Source of the DNA: an uncultured Collinsella sp.
Lineage (GTDB): Bacteria > Actinomycetota > Coriobacteriia > Coriobacteriales > Coriobacteriaceae
Reading direction: 5' to 3'
DNA: 25,225 nucleotides
Assembly: GCA_900554255.1 (NCBI GenBank)
Contig: USGN01000001.1
Span: forward strand, 1-25,225
Position numbers and translations under genes: made by a program
Shown: positions 12,097 to 19,250 of the stretch, piece by piece
Position numbering within the stretch: position 1 is the first letter of the stretch
Layout of the letters: every line of letters begins with the position of its first letter
Notes under the pieces: generated by a model
Seen by the model: the letters and a program-made list of their open reading frames with translations, nothing else
What the model was told of the DNA's origin: nothing
Databases searched by the model: none

Positions 12097-12305
12097 CAAA
12101 AAATGCCAAATATGAGTACTGCTGCAAAAAAGGTGCCATATTTTTCGGTCTGTTTTGAGCGAAAATGGGCTCACAATCAATTTATCTAACCCCCTTAAAG
12201 GGCGTTTGACAGCTTTCAACCTCTTCGAATCGCTCAAATTAGGCAATTTGCTCTCGATTTTGCTGCTACTAAATTGGTGGCAGTACTCATATTTGCCACT
12301 TTTTG
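12097..12305. repeat. 209-bp AT-rich element with 26-bp terminal inverted repeats (MITE-like)
   Basis: The arms at 12097-12122 and 12280-12305 are 26-bp inverted repeats with two mismatches; the inner core AAATATGAGTACTGC is identical. Nested inside is a 9-bp pair, TTTGAGCGA (12154-12162) with TCGCTCAAA (12230-12238). The element is far more AT-rich than its surroundings and encodes nothing convincing. A flanking hairpin, GGGG...CCCC, is at about 12072-12091. It could be a non-autonomous mobile element or one large structured RNA. No target-site duplication was evident. The rest of the 420-bp gap (11988-12407) holds the permease terminator and, near 12348-12353, a possible -10 (TACAAT) for the next gene. 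Confidence 0.6.
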
Positions 12306-12407
12306 CCCACGAGGTGTTCAGAGGAGCTCTCGACAAGCATCTAACGCTACAATAGCTACCACGTGGCTGGGTTTGCCGGCCGAATGTGCGATGTCGTGGG
12401 AGGGGAC

Positions 12408-12656
12408 ATGGTCGAGTTTACAAAGACGATTAAAGATCCGTTGGGATTGCATGCCCGCCCGGTTGCGCTGCTTTATGACATTATCGCCAAGCATCGTAGT
12501 GACGTGTCGGTTTCGATTGGCAATCGTCATGTCGATGGCCGCGACGTTATAGGGCTCATGGCACTCTGTGGCGAATGTGGCGAGGACATCGTGTTCCGCG
12601 TTTCGGGCGTGGATGAGGCCTCCTGTGTCACATCGATCAGAAATCTCTCGCTCTAA
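12408..12656 (+). CDS. HPr-family phosphocarrier with Asp at position 46
   Basis: An 82-aa HPr, the small phosphocarrier of the PTS sugar-uptake system. The active-site block GLHARP places the phosphorylated histidine at His15, exactly as in Bacillus subtilis HPr, and the alignment to residue 50 needs no gap. At position 46, where Gram-positive HPr carries the Ser phosphorylated by HPr kinase, this protein has Asp (VDGRDVIGL). In B. subtilis an S46D change is used as a mimic of P-Ser-HPr. The later region, LMALCGECGEDIVFRVSG, is family-typical apart from its two Cys. The ATG at 12408 follows GGGAGGGG. It is a single-gene unit with its own terminator; no enzyme I or HPr kinase gene is nearby. 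It may be a specialised paralogue, not the main HPr. Confidence 0.9.
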   Translation: MVEFTKTIKDPLGLHARPVALLYDIIAKHRSDVSVSIGNRHVDGRDVIGLMALCGECGEDIVFRVSGVDEASCVTSIRNLSL

Positions 12657-12665
12657 GCATGATAG

Positions 12666-12701
12666 GGCGCGGTAAAGGATGGTCCTTTGCCGCGCCTTTT
12701 T
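12666..12701 (+). terminator. Rho-independent terminator of the HPr gene
   Basis: GGCGCGG (12666-12672) plus AAAGGA pair with TCCTTT plus CCGCGCC (12690-12696), with one internal mismatch and a short TGG loop, followed by TTTTT. It begins 9 nt after the stop codon. Confidence 0.92.
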
Positions 12702-12747
12702 GTTTCATATAGGAAACTTTTTCGAAATCTGAATGGGGACCCTTTCC

Positions 12748-12803
12748 AAAAAGTTAACCACGTGCTAGTTTACTATAGCGAACATAGACGTGGTTAACTT
12801 TTT
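12748..12803 (+). promoter_or_regulatory. feoA promoter with 15-bp inverted repeat, candidate iron-repressor operator
   Basis: AAAAAGTTAACCACG (12748-12762) and its exact complement CGTGGTTAACTTTTT (12789-12803) flank a likely -10, TACTAT, at 12771-12776. The GTTAAC centres are 40 bp apart. One arm covers the -35 area and the other lies just past the expected start, as expected for a repressor. The AAGTTA half-site recurs in the palindrome before feoB. A DtxR/IdeR-type iron-dependent repressor is the likely binder, by inference from the genes controlled. Confidence 0.65.
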
Positions 12804-12844
12804 ACGCGTCGATGTTGAGGACGAACTGACGTTAGGAGCAACTC

Positions 12845-13087
12845 ATGTCTTGCGGACCGCAGATGCCGGCCATGCCGCTTTCGATGGTAAAAGCGGGCGA
12901 AACCGTGCGCGTGTCTCGTGTAAAGGGCAATGAGGACATGAAACACCACCTCAAGGACCTCGGCTTTGTCGAGGGCAACGAAATCCACGTGGTGAGCTCG
13001 AGTGGTGCCAATATCATCGTCACGGTGCTGGGCGCACGTTTTGGCATCGATTCCAAGGTTGCCATGCACATCATGACCGTCGGTTAG
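12845..13087 (+). CDS. feoA: FeoA-domain protein, first copy
   Basis: An 80-aa cytosolic SH3-like FeoA protein, a partner or regulator of the FeoB ferrous-iron transporter. The core is typical: MVKAGETVRVSRVKGNEDM, then HHLKDLGFVEGNEIHVV and ARFGIDSKVAMHIMTV. A Cys- and Met-containing N-terminal extension (MSCGPQMPAMPLS) precedes the domain. The ATG at 12845 follows TTAGGAGC. It is first in the feoA-feoA-feoB run, 39 nt before the second copy. The upstream inverted repeat suggests iron control. Confidence 0.92.
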   Translation: MSCGPQMPAMPLSMVKAGETVRVSRVKGNEDMKHHLKDLGFVEGNEIHVVSSSGANIIVTVLGARFGIDSKVAMHIMTVG

Positions 13088-13126
13088 TCTGCAGCATTTC
13101 ATAAAAACCGAAAGGGGGACAAGAGG

Positions 13127-13348
13127 ATGAAGACGTTGGGTGACGTTAAGGTGGGCGAGAGCTCCACCATCGTCAAGCTTCACGGTGAGGGTGCGCTTCG
13201 CCGCCACCTTATGGACCTGGGGCTCATCAAGGGCACTTCGTTCAAGGTCGTGAAGGTCGCACCGCTCGGTGATCCGGTCGAGATCAACGTGCGCGGCTAC
13301 GAGCTTTCCATCCGCAAGGAGGAGGCGGCCGTCGTCGAGGTCCAGTAA
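13127..13348 (+). CDS. feoA: FeoA-domain protein, second copy
   Basis: A 73-aa second FeoA protein with the standard core: LGDVKVGESSTIVKLHGEG, RRHLMDLGLIKGTSFKVV, and a C-terminal RGYELSIRKEEAAVVEV. It is clearly a different sequence from the first copy, so this is an old paralogous pair and not a recent duplication. The ATG at 13127 follows AAAGGGGG. feoB starts 123 nt downstream, and that gap has its own palindrome. Tandem FeoA proteins occur in other Gram-positive feo loci; whether each has a separate role is not known from sequence. Confidence 0.93.
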   Translation: MKTLGDVKVGESSTIVKLHGEGALRRHLMDLGLIKGTSFKVVKVAPLGDPVEINVRGYELSIRKEEAAVVEVQ

Positions 13349-13376
13349 GGGCTCGCGGCGTATATTTCTGCAGATA

Positions 13377-13396
13377 AAGTTAGGTATTTCTAACTT
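13377..13396 (+). promoter_or_regulatory. 20-bp palindrome before feoB, candidate iron-repressor site
   Basis: AAGTTAG (13377-13383) and CTAACTT (13390-13396) form a perfect inverted repeat around six bases. Its shape resembles DtxR-family boxes, and its half-site matches the AAGTTA of the feoA operator arms. It lies 76 nt before feoB and may give feoB separate control. A GC-rich hairpin with one G-T pair follows at about 13424-13449, close to the feoB ribosome site. Confidence 0.6.
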
Positions 13397-13471
13397 AATG
13401 CAGCAACTTTAAAGCACATTATCCAGCCCGTGCGGAGAAAGCAGCGCGGGCGCACAAGGAAGAAGGATTGA

Positions 13472-15799
13472 ATGGCGGATTCTCAGATCCATGTCGCGCT
13501 GGCGGGTAACCCCAACTGCGGCAAGACCACGCTTTTCAACCTGATCACCGGCGCCAACGGCTACGTTGGCAACTGGCCCGGCGTCACGGTTGAGAAAAAG
13601 GAAGCCAAGCTCCTAAGCGACAAGAACGTTACCATCACGGACCTCCCTGGCATCTACTCGCTTTCCCCCTACAGCCCCGAGGAGCAATGCTCGCGCGATT
13701 ACCTCATGAGCGGCGAGCCCGATGTTGTCGTCCAAGTTGTCGATGCCACCAACCTCGAGCGCAACCTGTACCTGGCGCTTCAGGTTATCGAGACCGGCCT
13801 GCCCGTGGTCGTTGCCCTCAACATGGCCGACTTGGTCGAGAAGAACGGCGACAAGATCGACACGGACAAGCTCTCCAAGAAGCTCGGCTGCCCGGTTATG
13901 ATGATCTCCGCTCTTAAGAACAAGGGCATCAAGGAGCTCTTCGAGCAGGTCAAGAAGTCTGCAGCTTCCAAGGGCCAGGTGCCGGAGCACAAGTTCGACT
14001 CCTCCATCGAGGACGTTCTTGACCACATCGAAAACAATCTGCCTGCGAGCGTTCCCGCTAACAAGCGCCGCTATTACGCCGTCAAGCTGTTCGAGCGTGA
14101 TGCGGACGCCTGCAAGCTCATCAACCTCACCAAGGAGAAGGCCGCTCGCGTGGAGGAGCTGGTCGCTCAGTGCGAGCAGGACTGCGACGACGATGCCGAG
14201 TCCATCATCACCGGTGAGCGCTACGGCGTGATCGCACACATCATCGACGAGTGCCTCACCAAGGCCCCGGCCAAGATGAGCACCTCCGAGAAGATCGACC
14301 GCGTGGTTACCAACCGTATCCTGGGCCTGCCGATTTTTGTCGTCATCATGTTCTGCGTGTACTACATCGCCGTTTCCACCTTGGGTGGCACGGTGACGGA
14401 CTTCACCAACGACCAGCTCTTCGGCACCGACGGCTGGTACGTGCTCGGTCAGGGCCGCGACGCTTACGACGCGGCTGTCGAGGCCGCGGGTGACGACGCC
14501 GACTCGGTCGACCCGGCACAGTACGGCCCCTATGTCCCGGGTATCACCACCATGGTGCACGATGCCCTCGTGGCGGGTGGCACCGAGGACGGTGGCCTGG
14601 TCGATTCGCTGGTCTGCGACGGCATCGTTGGCGGCCTGGGCGCCATCTTCGGCTTTGTGCCGCAGATGTTCCTGCTGTTCGTGATGCTGTCCTTCCTGGA
14701 GGACTGCGGCTACATGGCCCGCGTCGCCTTTATCATGGACCGCGTGTTCCGCCGCTTTGGCCTGTCCGGTAAGTCGTTCATCCCCATGCTCGTGTCCTCG
14801 GGCTGCGGCGTCCCCGGCGTCATGGCCACCAAGACCATCGAGAACGAGAAGGACCGCCGCATGACGGTCATGACCACCACGTTCATCCCCTGCGGCGCCA
14901 AGCTGCCGATCATCGCCCTGCTCATGGGCTCCATCATTGGCGATTCTTCCACCACGGCCGCATGGATCAGCCCGCTCTTCTACTTCCTGGGCGTCTTTGC
15001 CGTCATCGCCTCGGGCCTCATGCTCAAGAAGACCAAGCTCTTCGCCGGTCGCCCGACGCCGTTCGTTATGGAGCTTCCCGCCTACCACTTCCCGGCGATC
15101 CGCTCTTGGGCGCTGCACGTGTGGGAGCGCTGCTGGGCCTTTATCAAGAAGGCCGGCACGGTCATCTTTGCGTCCACCGTCGTCGTTTGGTTCCTCTCCA
15201 ACTTTGGTAGCTATAACGGTTCCTTTGGCTTCTTGCCTGCGATGGACGGCATCCCCGAGGAGTTTATGGACTACTCCGTGCTCGCCATGCTCGGCAACCT
15301 GGTCGCTTGGATCTTCGCCCCGCTCGGCTTTAGCACCTGGCAGGCCACCGCGCTGACCGTCTCTGGCCTCGTCGCCAAGGAGAACGTCGTCGCCACCGCC
15401 GGCTCGCTGCTGTCCGTCGCCGACGCGGGCGAGACCGACCCGAGCCTGTGGACCGCGTTTGCCGGCATGTTCCCCACCATGGGCGCTTGCGTTGCCTTCG
15501 GCGCCTTCAACCTGCTGTGCGCTCCGTGCTTTGCCGCCATTGGCACCATCCGCAACCAGATGGACTCTGGCAAGTGGACCGCGATTGCCATCGGCTACGA
15601 GTGCGCCTTCGCTTGGGTGATCGGCCTGTTCATCAACCAGTTCTACAACTTGCTTGTTCTGGGTCAGTTTGGCATCTGGACGGTTGTGGCCATTGTGCTG
15701 CTGGTTGCGATGCTCTTCCAGATCTTCCGTCCCATGCCCAAGCATGTATGGACCGACGAGGACGAGACCAACACTGCTTCCGCCGCAGTTTCCGCTTAA
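13472..15799 (+). CDS. feoB: Ferrous iron transporter FeoB
   Basis: The main Fe(II) uptake permease of the membrane. The 775-aa protein begins with a G domain: G1 GNPNCGKT (12-19), G3 DLPG (57-60) and G4 NMAD (117-120). A helical GDI region extends to about residue 270, then the membrane part follows. The two gate segments show the conserved cysteines, FIPMLVSSGCGVPGVMATKT in the first and the Cys-containing NLLCAPCFAAIGTI near residue 685. An acidic extracytoplasmic insert of roughly 85 residues follows the first helix. The length is typical. The ATG at 13472 follows AGAAGGA. It is the third gene of the feo run and ends with a strong terminator, after which the FeoB-associated peptide has its own start signals. 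Confidence 0.98.
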   Translation: MADSQIHVALAGNPNCGKTTLFNLITGANGYVGNWPGVTVEKKEAKLLSDKNVTITDLPGIYSLSPYSPEEQCSRDYLMSGEPDVVVQVVDATNLERNLYLALQVIETGLPVVVALNMADLVEKNGDKIDTDKLSKKLGCPVMMISALKNKGIKELFEQVKKSAASKGQVPEHKFDSSIEDVLDHIENNLPASVPANKRRYYAVKLFERDADACKLINLTKEKAARVEELVAQCEQDCDDDAESIITGERYGVIAHIIDECLTKAPAKMSTSEKIDRVVTNRILGLPIFVVIMFCVYYIAVSTLGGTVTDFTNDQLFGTDGWYVLGQGRDAYDAAVEAAGDDADSVDPAQYGPYVPGITTMVHDALVAGGTEDGGLVDSLVCDGIVGGLGAIFGFVPQMFLLFVMLSFLEDCGYMARVAFIMDRVFRRFGLSGKSFIPMLVSSGCGVPGVMATKTIENEKDRRMTVMTTTFIPCGAKLPIIALLMGSIIGDSSTTAAWISPLFYFLGVFAVIASGLMLKKTKLFAGRPTPFVMELPAYHFPAIRSWALHVWERCWAFIKKAGTVIFASTVVVWFLSNFGSYNGSFGFLPAMDGIPEEFMDYSVLAMLGNLVAWIFAPLGFSTWQATALTVSGLVAKENVVATAGSLLSVADAGETDPSLWTAFAGMFPTMGACVAFGAFNLLCAPCFAAIGTIRNQMDSGKWTAIAIGYECAFAWVIGLFINQFYNLLVLGQFGIWTVVAIVLLVAMLFQIFRPMPKHVWTDEDETNTASAAVSA

Positions 15800-15828
15800 G
15801 TCCGAATAAGGATTAACCCCTTTCCACG

Positions 15829-15861
15829 AGCCCGGGTGTCCCAGCGACACTCGGGCTTTTT
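15829..15861 (+). terminator. Rho-independent terminator of feoB
   Basis: AGCCCGGGTGTC (15829-15840) pairs with GACACTCGGGCT (15846-15857), with a single internal mismatch, around a 5-nt loop and followed by T residues to 15861. It lies 29 nt after the feoB stop codon. Confidence 0.92.
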
Positions 15862-15906
15862 GGTGGGGGAGATGTGGCGTTTCCGCAGATAAAACCGACC
15901 AAAATA

Positions 15907-15920
15907 AACCTGTCCCTTTT
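15907..15920 (-). repeat. Dispersed GGGACAGG motif, copy 1
   Basis: On the minus strand this reads GGGACAGG (15909-15916) within AAAAAGGGACAGGTTTATTT. Similar strings recur at 18246-18253 and 23369-23376, each shortly after the end of a gene. No protein frame uses it. It resembles short intergenic repeats dispersed through many bacterial genomes. Confidence 0.4.
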
Positions 15921-15974
15921 TGCTAGGTGGAGAATGGGGTAAAGTAAGTGATGGCTAACTAGAGGAGGCTTGCT

Positions 15975-16175
15975 ATGGCACCTATCGATATTGTTGTACT
16001 GGCTGTTATCGGTATTGCGTTTGTCGCGGTATGTGTGCGCATCTACCGCAAGGGCACCTGTGCCGACTGCGCTCAGGGTGGCGTTTGCACGGGGCATTGC
16101 TCCAACAAAAAGACGTGCGCCGCACTTAAGGGTGTGGACAAAATCGCCGAAGACTTGGGCCGCGGTATTCATTAG
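15975..16175 (+). CDS. FeoB-associated Cys-rich membrane protein
   Basis: A 66-aa peptide with one N-terminal membrane helix (about residues 5-23) followed by a cytosolic Cys-rich tail: Cys29, 32, 38, 42 and 48 in the pattern CADC...GGVCTGHC...TC. This matches the short FeoB-associated proteins found beside feoB in anaerobes. They are thought to help handle Fe(II) at the transporter exit, but the function is not firmly established. The ATG at 15975 follows a strong AGAGGAGG site. It lies 175 nt after feoB, beyond a terminator, so it is probably transcribed at least partly from its own promoter; TAAAGT near 15939-15944 is a weak -10 candidate. Confidence 0.88.
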   Translation: MAPIDIVVLAVIGIAFVAVCVRIYRKGTCADCAQGGVCTGHCSNKKTCAALKGVDKIAEDLGRGIH

Positions 16176-16196
16176 CCGACCGGCGTTTGGGAATGA

Positions 16197-16251
16197 TTGA
16201 CTTCGGATACGGCGGTTGCTGATACGATAAGTACGTTAGCAACTGCCGCCG
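16197..16251 (+). promoter_or_regulatory. Promoter and bulged inverted repeat before the flavin oxidoreductase
   Basis: A TTGACT -35 candidate lies at 16197-16202, and weak -10 candidates (TGATAC at 16220-16225 or TACGAT at 16223-16228) follow. An inverted repeat overlaps them: CGGCGGTTGCT (16210-16220) pairs with AGCAACTGCCGCCG (16238-16251), apart from a 3-nt bulge. It could be an operator for the GntR regulator downstream, or an RNA hairpin in the leader; the sequence does not decide. Confidence 0.45.
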
Positions 16252-16277
16252 AGCGGCTCAAACGAAAGGAACCCTGT

Positions 16278-18227
16278 ATGGAGTCCTCCGCCTATCCGAT
16301 GCTCTTTAGCCCGATCAAGGTCGGTACGACCGAGGTCAAGAACCGCGTCTTTATGCCGCCGGTGTCCACCAACCTGGCCGATCACGGATATGTGACCGAC
16401 GACTTGGTCGATCATTACCGTGCCCGTGCCAAGGGCGGCGTTGGCCTGATCATCACCGAGGTCGTGACGGTCGAGCCTACCTATACCTATCTGCCGGGTG
16501 ACATGTGCTGCTACGACGACACGTTTATCCCCGGCTGGGAAAAGCTCGCCGCGGCCGTCCACGAGTATGGCTGCAAGATCATGCCGCAGCTCTTCCACCC
16601 CGCCTACATGGCCTTTAACATTCCGGGCACGCCGCGCCTGATCGCTCCGTCCTTCGTGGGCCCGTCCTACGCCCGCGAGGCGCCGCGTCCTATCACGGTC
16701 GACGAGATCCACGAGCTCACACACCAGTTTGGCGACGCCGCCGTGCGCATGCAAAAGGCTGGCGTCGATGGCGTCGAGGTCCATGCGGCGCACGCCCACG
16801 GCATGCTCGGCGGCTTTTTGACCCCGCTCTACAACAAGCGTACCGACGAGTACGGCGGCTCGCTCGACGCTCGCATGCGCTTCCTGCTCGAGGTCATCGC
16901 CGAGATTCGCGAGCGCTGCGGTAAGGACTTTATCATCGACGTCCGCATCTCGGGCGATGAGTACACCGATGGCGGCCTGACCCTCAACGACATGATCTAC
17001 GTCTCGCGTCGCCTGGAGAAGGCCGGTGTCGACATGATTCATGTGTCGGGCGGCACCACCATCAAGCGCGGCTCCGCAATTCCCGCCGCCGGCACGCAGC
17101 AGGCCTCGCACGCCGCTTGCTCGCGTGAGATTAAGAAGCACGTGAACATTCCCGTTGCCACGGTCGGCCGCATTAACGAGGCCTGGATCGCCGAGGAGCT
17201 GATCGAGGACGGCGCTGCCGACATCTGCATGATGGGCCGCGCCAATCTGTGCGATGCCGAGTTCTGCAATAAGGCCGCTGCCGGCAACGCCGACGACATC
17301 CGTCCCTGCATTGGCTGCCTGCGCTGCCTGAACGGCATTATGTTCGGCAAGCGCATCTCCTGCACCGTCAACCCGGACGTGGAGCGCGACGAGGCTGGCT
17401 ACGAGCCTGCCGCCGAGGCCAAGAACGTACTGGTTGTGGGTGCCGGTCCCGCGGGCATGGAGGCGGCGTTCATTGCCGCCAAGCGCGGTCACAACGTGGT
17501 GCTCGTGGATAAGCAGGACGAACCGGGCGGCGAGATGCGCATCGCAGCCGTTCCGCCGGCAAAGCAGGAACTCACCCGCGTGATTAAGTACCAGTATCGC
17601 CGTCTTGCCGAGGCTGGCGTGAAGTGCGTCTTTGGCACCGAGCTTACTGCCGAGGACATTCAGCGTGACTACGCCGGCTACGAGGTCGTCCTAGCTTATG
17701 GCGCCGAGCCCATCGCCCCGGCCTTCATGCAGGGCTTTAAGCAGGTCATGACAGCTGACGACCTACTGGGTGGCAAGGCTTTCCCGGGCAAGAAGATCGT
17801 CATCGTGGGCGGCGGCACCGTTGGCTGCGAGACGGCCGATTACCTGGCCCCGCTGGTCAACGATCTGTCGCCGGCCAACCGCGATGTTACCGTCATCGAG
17901 ATGACCAAGACGCTCGCCGCTAACGAGGGCGGTGCCGGTCGCGCGGTGCTTATCACGCGCATGCTCTCCAAGGGCGTCCACGTGCTGACCGAGGCCAAGG
18001 TGACCGAGATTACCGAGGACACTATCAGTTACGAGAAGGACGGCGAGGTCCACACCATCACCGGTGTCGATACGCTGGTGCTTGCCATGGGCTATCGTCC
18101 CAATACCAAGTTGGCCGACGACCTTGCCGCTGCCGGTGTTGCCACCCACGTGCTGGGCGACGCCCAGAAGTGCGGCAACATCCGCGATGCCATCGGCGAT
18201 GGCTATAAGGTTGCCTGCGAGCTCTAG
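16278..18227 (+). CDS. NADH:flavin oxidoreductase, old-yellow-enzyme/FadH/BaiCD type
   Basis: A 649-aa multidomain ene-reductase-type enzyme, cytosolic, expected to bind FMN, FAD and a [4Fe-4S] cluster. Residues 1-340 are the OYE TIM-barrel (LFSPIKVGTTEVKNRVFMPP at the start, then VEVHAAHAHGMLGGFLTPLYN and NKRTDEYGGSLDAR). The cluster cysteines are 344, 347, 350 and 362 (C-x2-C-x2-C-x11-C). FadH has x3 at the second gap; x2 is more like trimethylamine dehydrogenase. A Rossmann motif GAGPAG (388-393) and a second, GGGTVG near 511, bind FAD and NADH. Length fits the FadH/enoate reductase/BaiCD group. The ATG at 16278 has AAAGGA upstream. The substrate may be an enoate, a bile-acid ketone or a dietary enone, and is not decidable here. 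A GntR/FCD regulator follows. Confidence 0.9.
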   Translation: MESSAYPMLFSPIKVGTTEVKNRVFMPPVSTNLADHGYVTDDLVDHYRARAKGGVGLIITEVVTVEPTYTYLPGDMCCYDDTFIPGWEKLAAAVHEYGCKIMPQLFHPAYMAFNIPGTPRLIAPSFVGPSYAREAPRPITVDEIHELTHQFGDAAVRMQKAGVDGVEVHAAHAHGMLGGFLTPLYNKRTDEYGGSLDARMRFLLEVIAEIRERCGKDFIIDVRISGDEYTDGGLTLNDMIYVSRRLEKAGVDMIHVSGGTTIKRGSAIPAAGTQQASHAACSREIKKHVNIPVATVGRINEAWIAEELIEDGAADICMMGRANLCDAEFCNKAAAGNADDIRPCIGCLRCLNGIMFGKRISCTVNPDVERDEAGYEPAAEAKNVLVVGAGPAGMEAAFIAAKRGHNVVLVDKQDEPGGEMRIAAVPPAKQELTRVIKYQYRRLAEAGVKCVFGTELTAEDIQRDYAGYEVVLAYGAEPIAPAFMQGFKQVMTADDLLGGKAFPGKKIVIVGGGTVGCETADYLAPLVNDLSPANRDVTVIEMTKTLAANEGGAGRAVLITRMLSKGVHVLTEAKVTEITEDTISYEKDGEVHTITGVDTLVLAMGYRPNTKLADDLAAAGVATHVLGDAQKCGNIRDAIGDGYKVACEL

Positions 18228-18432
18228 TCAACCCTTTGTGCGTGGGGGACAGGTGTCTCTGCGCCATCCGATAGCAAAACAGCGGCGGCGTCCCGGATTT
18301 CGGGATGCCGCCGCTTGCTCTTGTGATCCTGGCGATGCGAGCGCGCCCTATTTCACCGCAACTGAGGAGATAGGGGATGCGATAGTATTACGGGTGATAT
18401 TCGACAAACCGTGGGCTTCATCCGAGGGCTTT
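18228..18432 (+). terminator. Hairpin after the oxidoreductase, with a GGGACAGG motif and the GntR-gene promoter region
   Basis: A 15-bp stem with one G-T pair, 18281-18295 with 18301-18315 and a 5-nt loop, is very stable but has only TGCTCTT after it, so it is a weak-tailed terminator. A GGGACAGG motif sits at 18246-18253. Further on, TAGTAT at 18383-18388 is a possible -10 for the GntR gene. Confidence 0.6.
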
Positions 18433-19125
18433 ATGGAACAACACCAGCATTATCAGAGCCTGCAAGACCAGGCATACAACGCATTGCGCTCCAAGATCAT
18501 CTATGCCGAGCTCAGGCCTGGCACGCGCCTTTCGGCGATTGGTCTGGAAAAGGAGACGGGAATCGGGCGCACGCCCATTCGCGAGTCCTTTGTGCGCCTG
18601 CGTGAGCAGGAGCTGGTGGAAACGCGTCCCAAAAGCGGCACCTATGTCTCAAAAATCAGCATGGAGCGCGCTGAGAACGCTTGTTTCTTGCGCGAGAAAC
18701 TCGAGAGAAGCGTGCTTATTAAATGCTGCTCTGCCGCCACGCCCGAGCAAAAGCATCGGCTTGAGCAGATTCTTGCCGAGTCCGAGTCGCTCGACCATAG
18801 CGAAACGCGTCGTTTTTTTGACCTGGACAACCTGTTCCATGAGACGTGTTTTGAGATTGCTGGCCGTCACATGCTGTGGGATTGGATGAAGAGCGTCAAC
18901 ACGCATTTTGAGCGATACAACTGGTTGCGTATGGTGTCGCAGGATTTGGATTGGGAGCCGATTCGCTGGCAGCATCGCCGGATTCTCGAGGCCATTAAGA
19001 GGGGCGATACCGACGCGGCGAGCTATCTGGCAGAGACGCACTTGCACCTGATGCCCGAAGAGCAAGGTCCGGTTATCGCCTTGCATCCCGACTATTTTGA
19101 GCTGTCTAAAGACTCGGCTATCTAG
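18433..19125 (+). CDS. GntR-family regulator, FadR/FCD subfamily
   Basis: A 230-aa repressor-type protein. The N-terminal winged helix (about residues 10-73) shows the GntR signature GTRLSAIGLEKETGIGRTPI followed by RESFVRLREQELVETRPKSG. The C-terminal helical FCD domain (about 85-215) keeps the expected metal-ligand pattern: Asp and His in DLDNLFHE, a His in WQHRRILEAI and a His in ETHLHL. FCD regulators commonly sense small carboxylic acids. The ATG at 18433 is preceded by a GAGGG and begins just before the HTH; the same frame runs back into the oxidoreductase gene with no better start. Its place directly after the flavin oxidoreductase suggests that it controls that gene, possibly through the inverted repeat at 16210-16251. 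Confidence 0.9.
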   Translation: MEQHQHYQSLQDQAYNALRSKIIYAELRPGTRLSAIGLEKETGIGRTPIRESFVRLREQELVETRPKSGTYVSKISMERAENACFLREKLERSVLIKCCSAATPEQKHRLEQILAESESLDHSETRRFFDLDNLFHETCFEIAGRHMLWDWMKSVNTHFERYNWLRMVSQDLDWEPIRWQHRRILEAIKRGDTDAASYLAETHLHLMPEEQGPVIALHPDYFELSKDSAI

Positions 19126-19250
19126 CCCATTATCGCATCTGCTCGAGACGCAAAAACGATGCTGCTCACCTACAGCGTTTTGCAACCGAGATTTTTAAAA
19201 AAATGCCTAAAATGGCTCAGACTGCCGACAATTGGGAAACGGGGTGCGCT

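Noticed and set aside
12155..12355. 66-codon frame inside the AT-rich element, and a minus-strand frame at 12046-12336
   Set aside because: Both lie across the inverted-repeat element, lack ribosome sites and show no protein-like composition or family match.
16197..16277. Upstream in-frame start for the flavin oxidoreductase
   Set aside because: It would begin inside the promoter and inverted repeat; the ATG at 16278 has AAAGGA and begins the conserved OYE domain.
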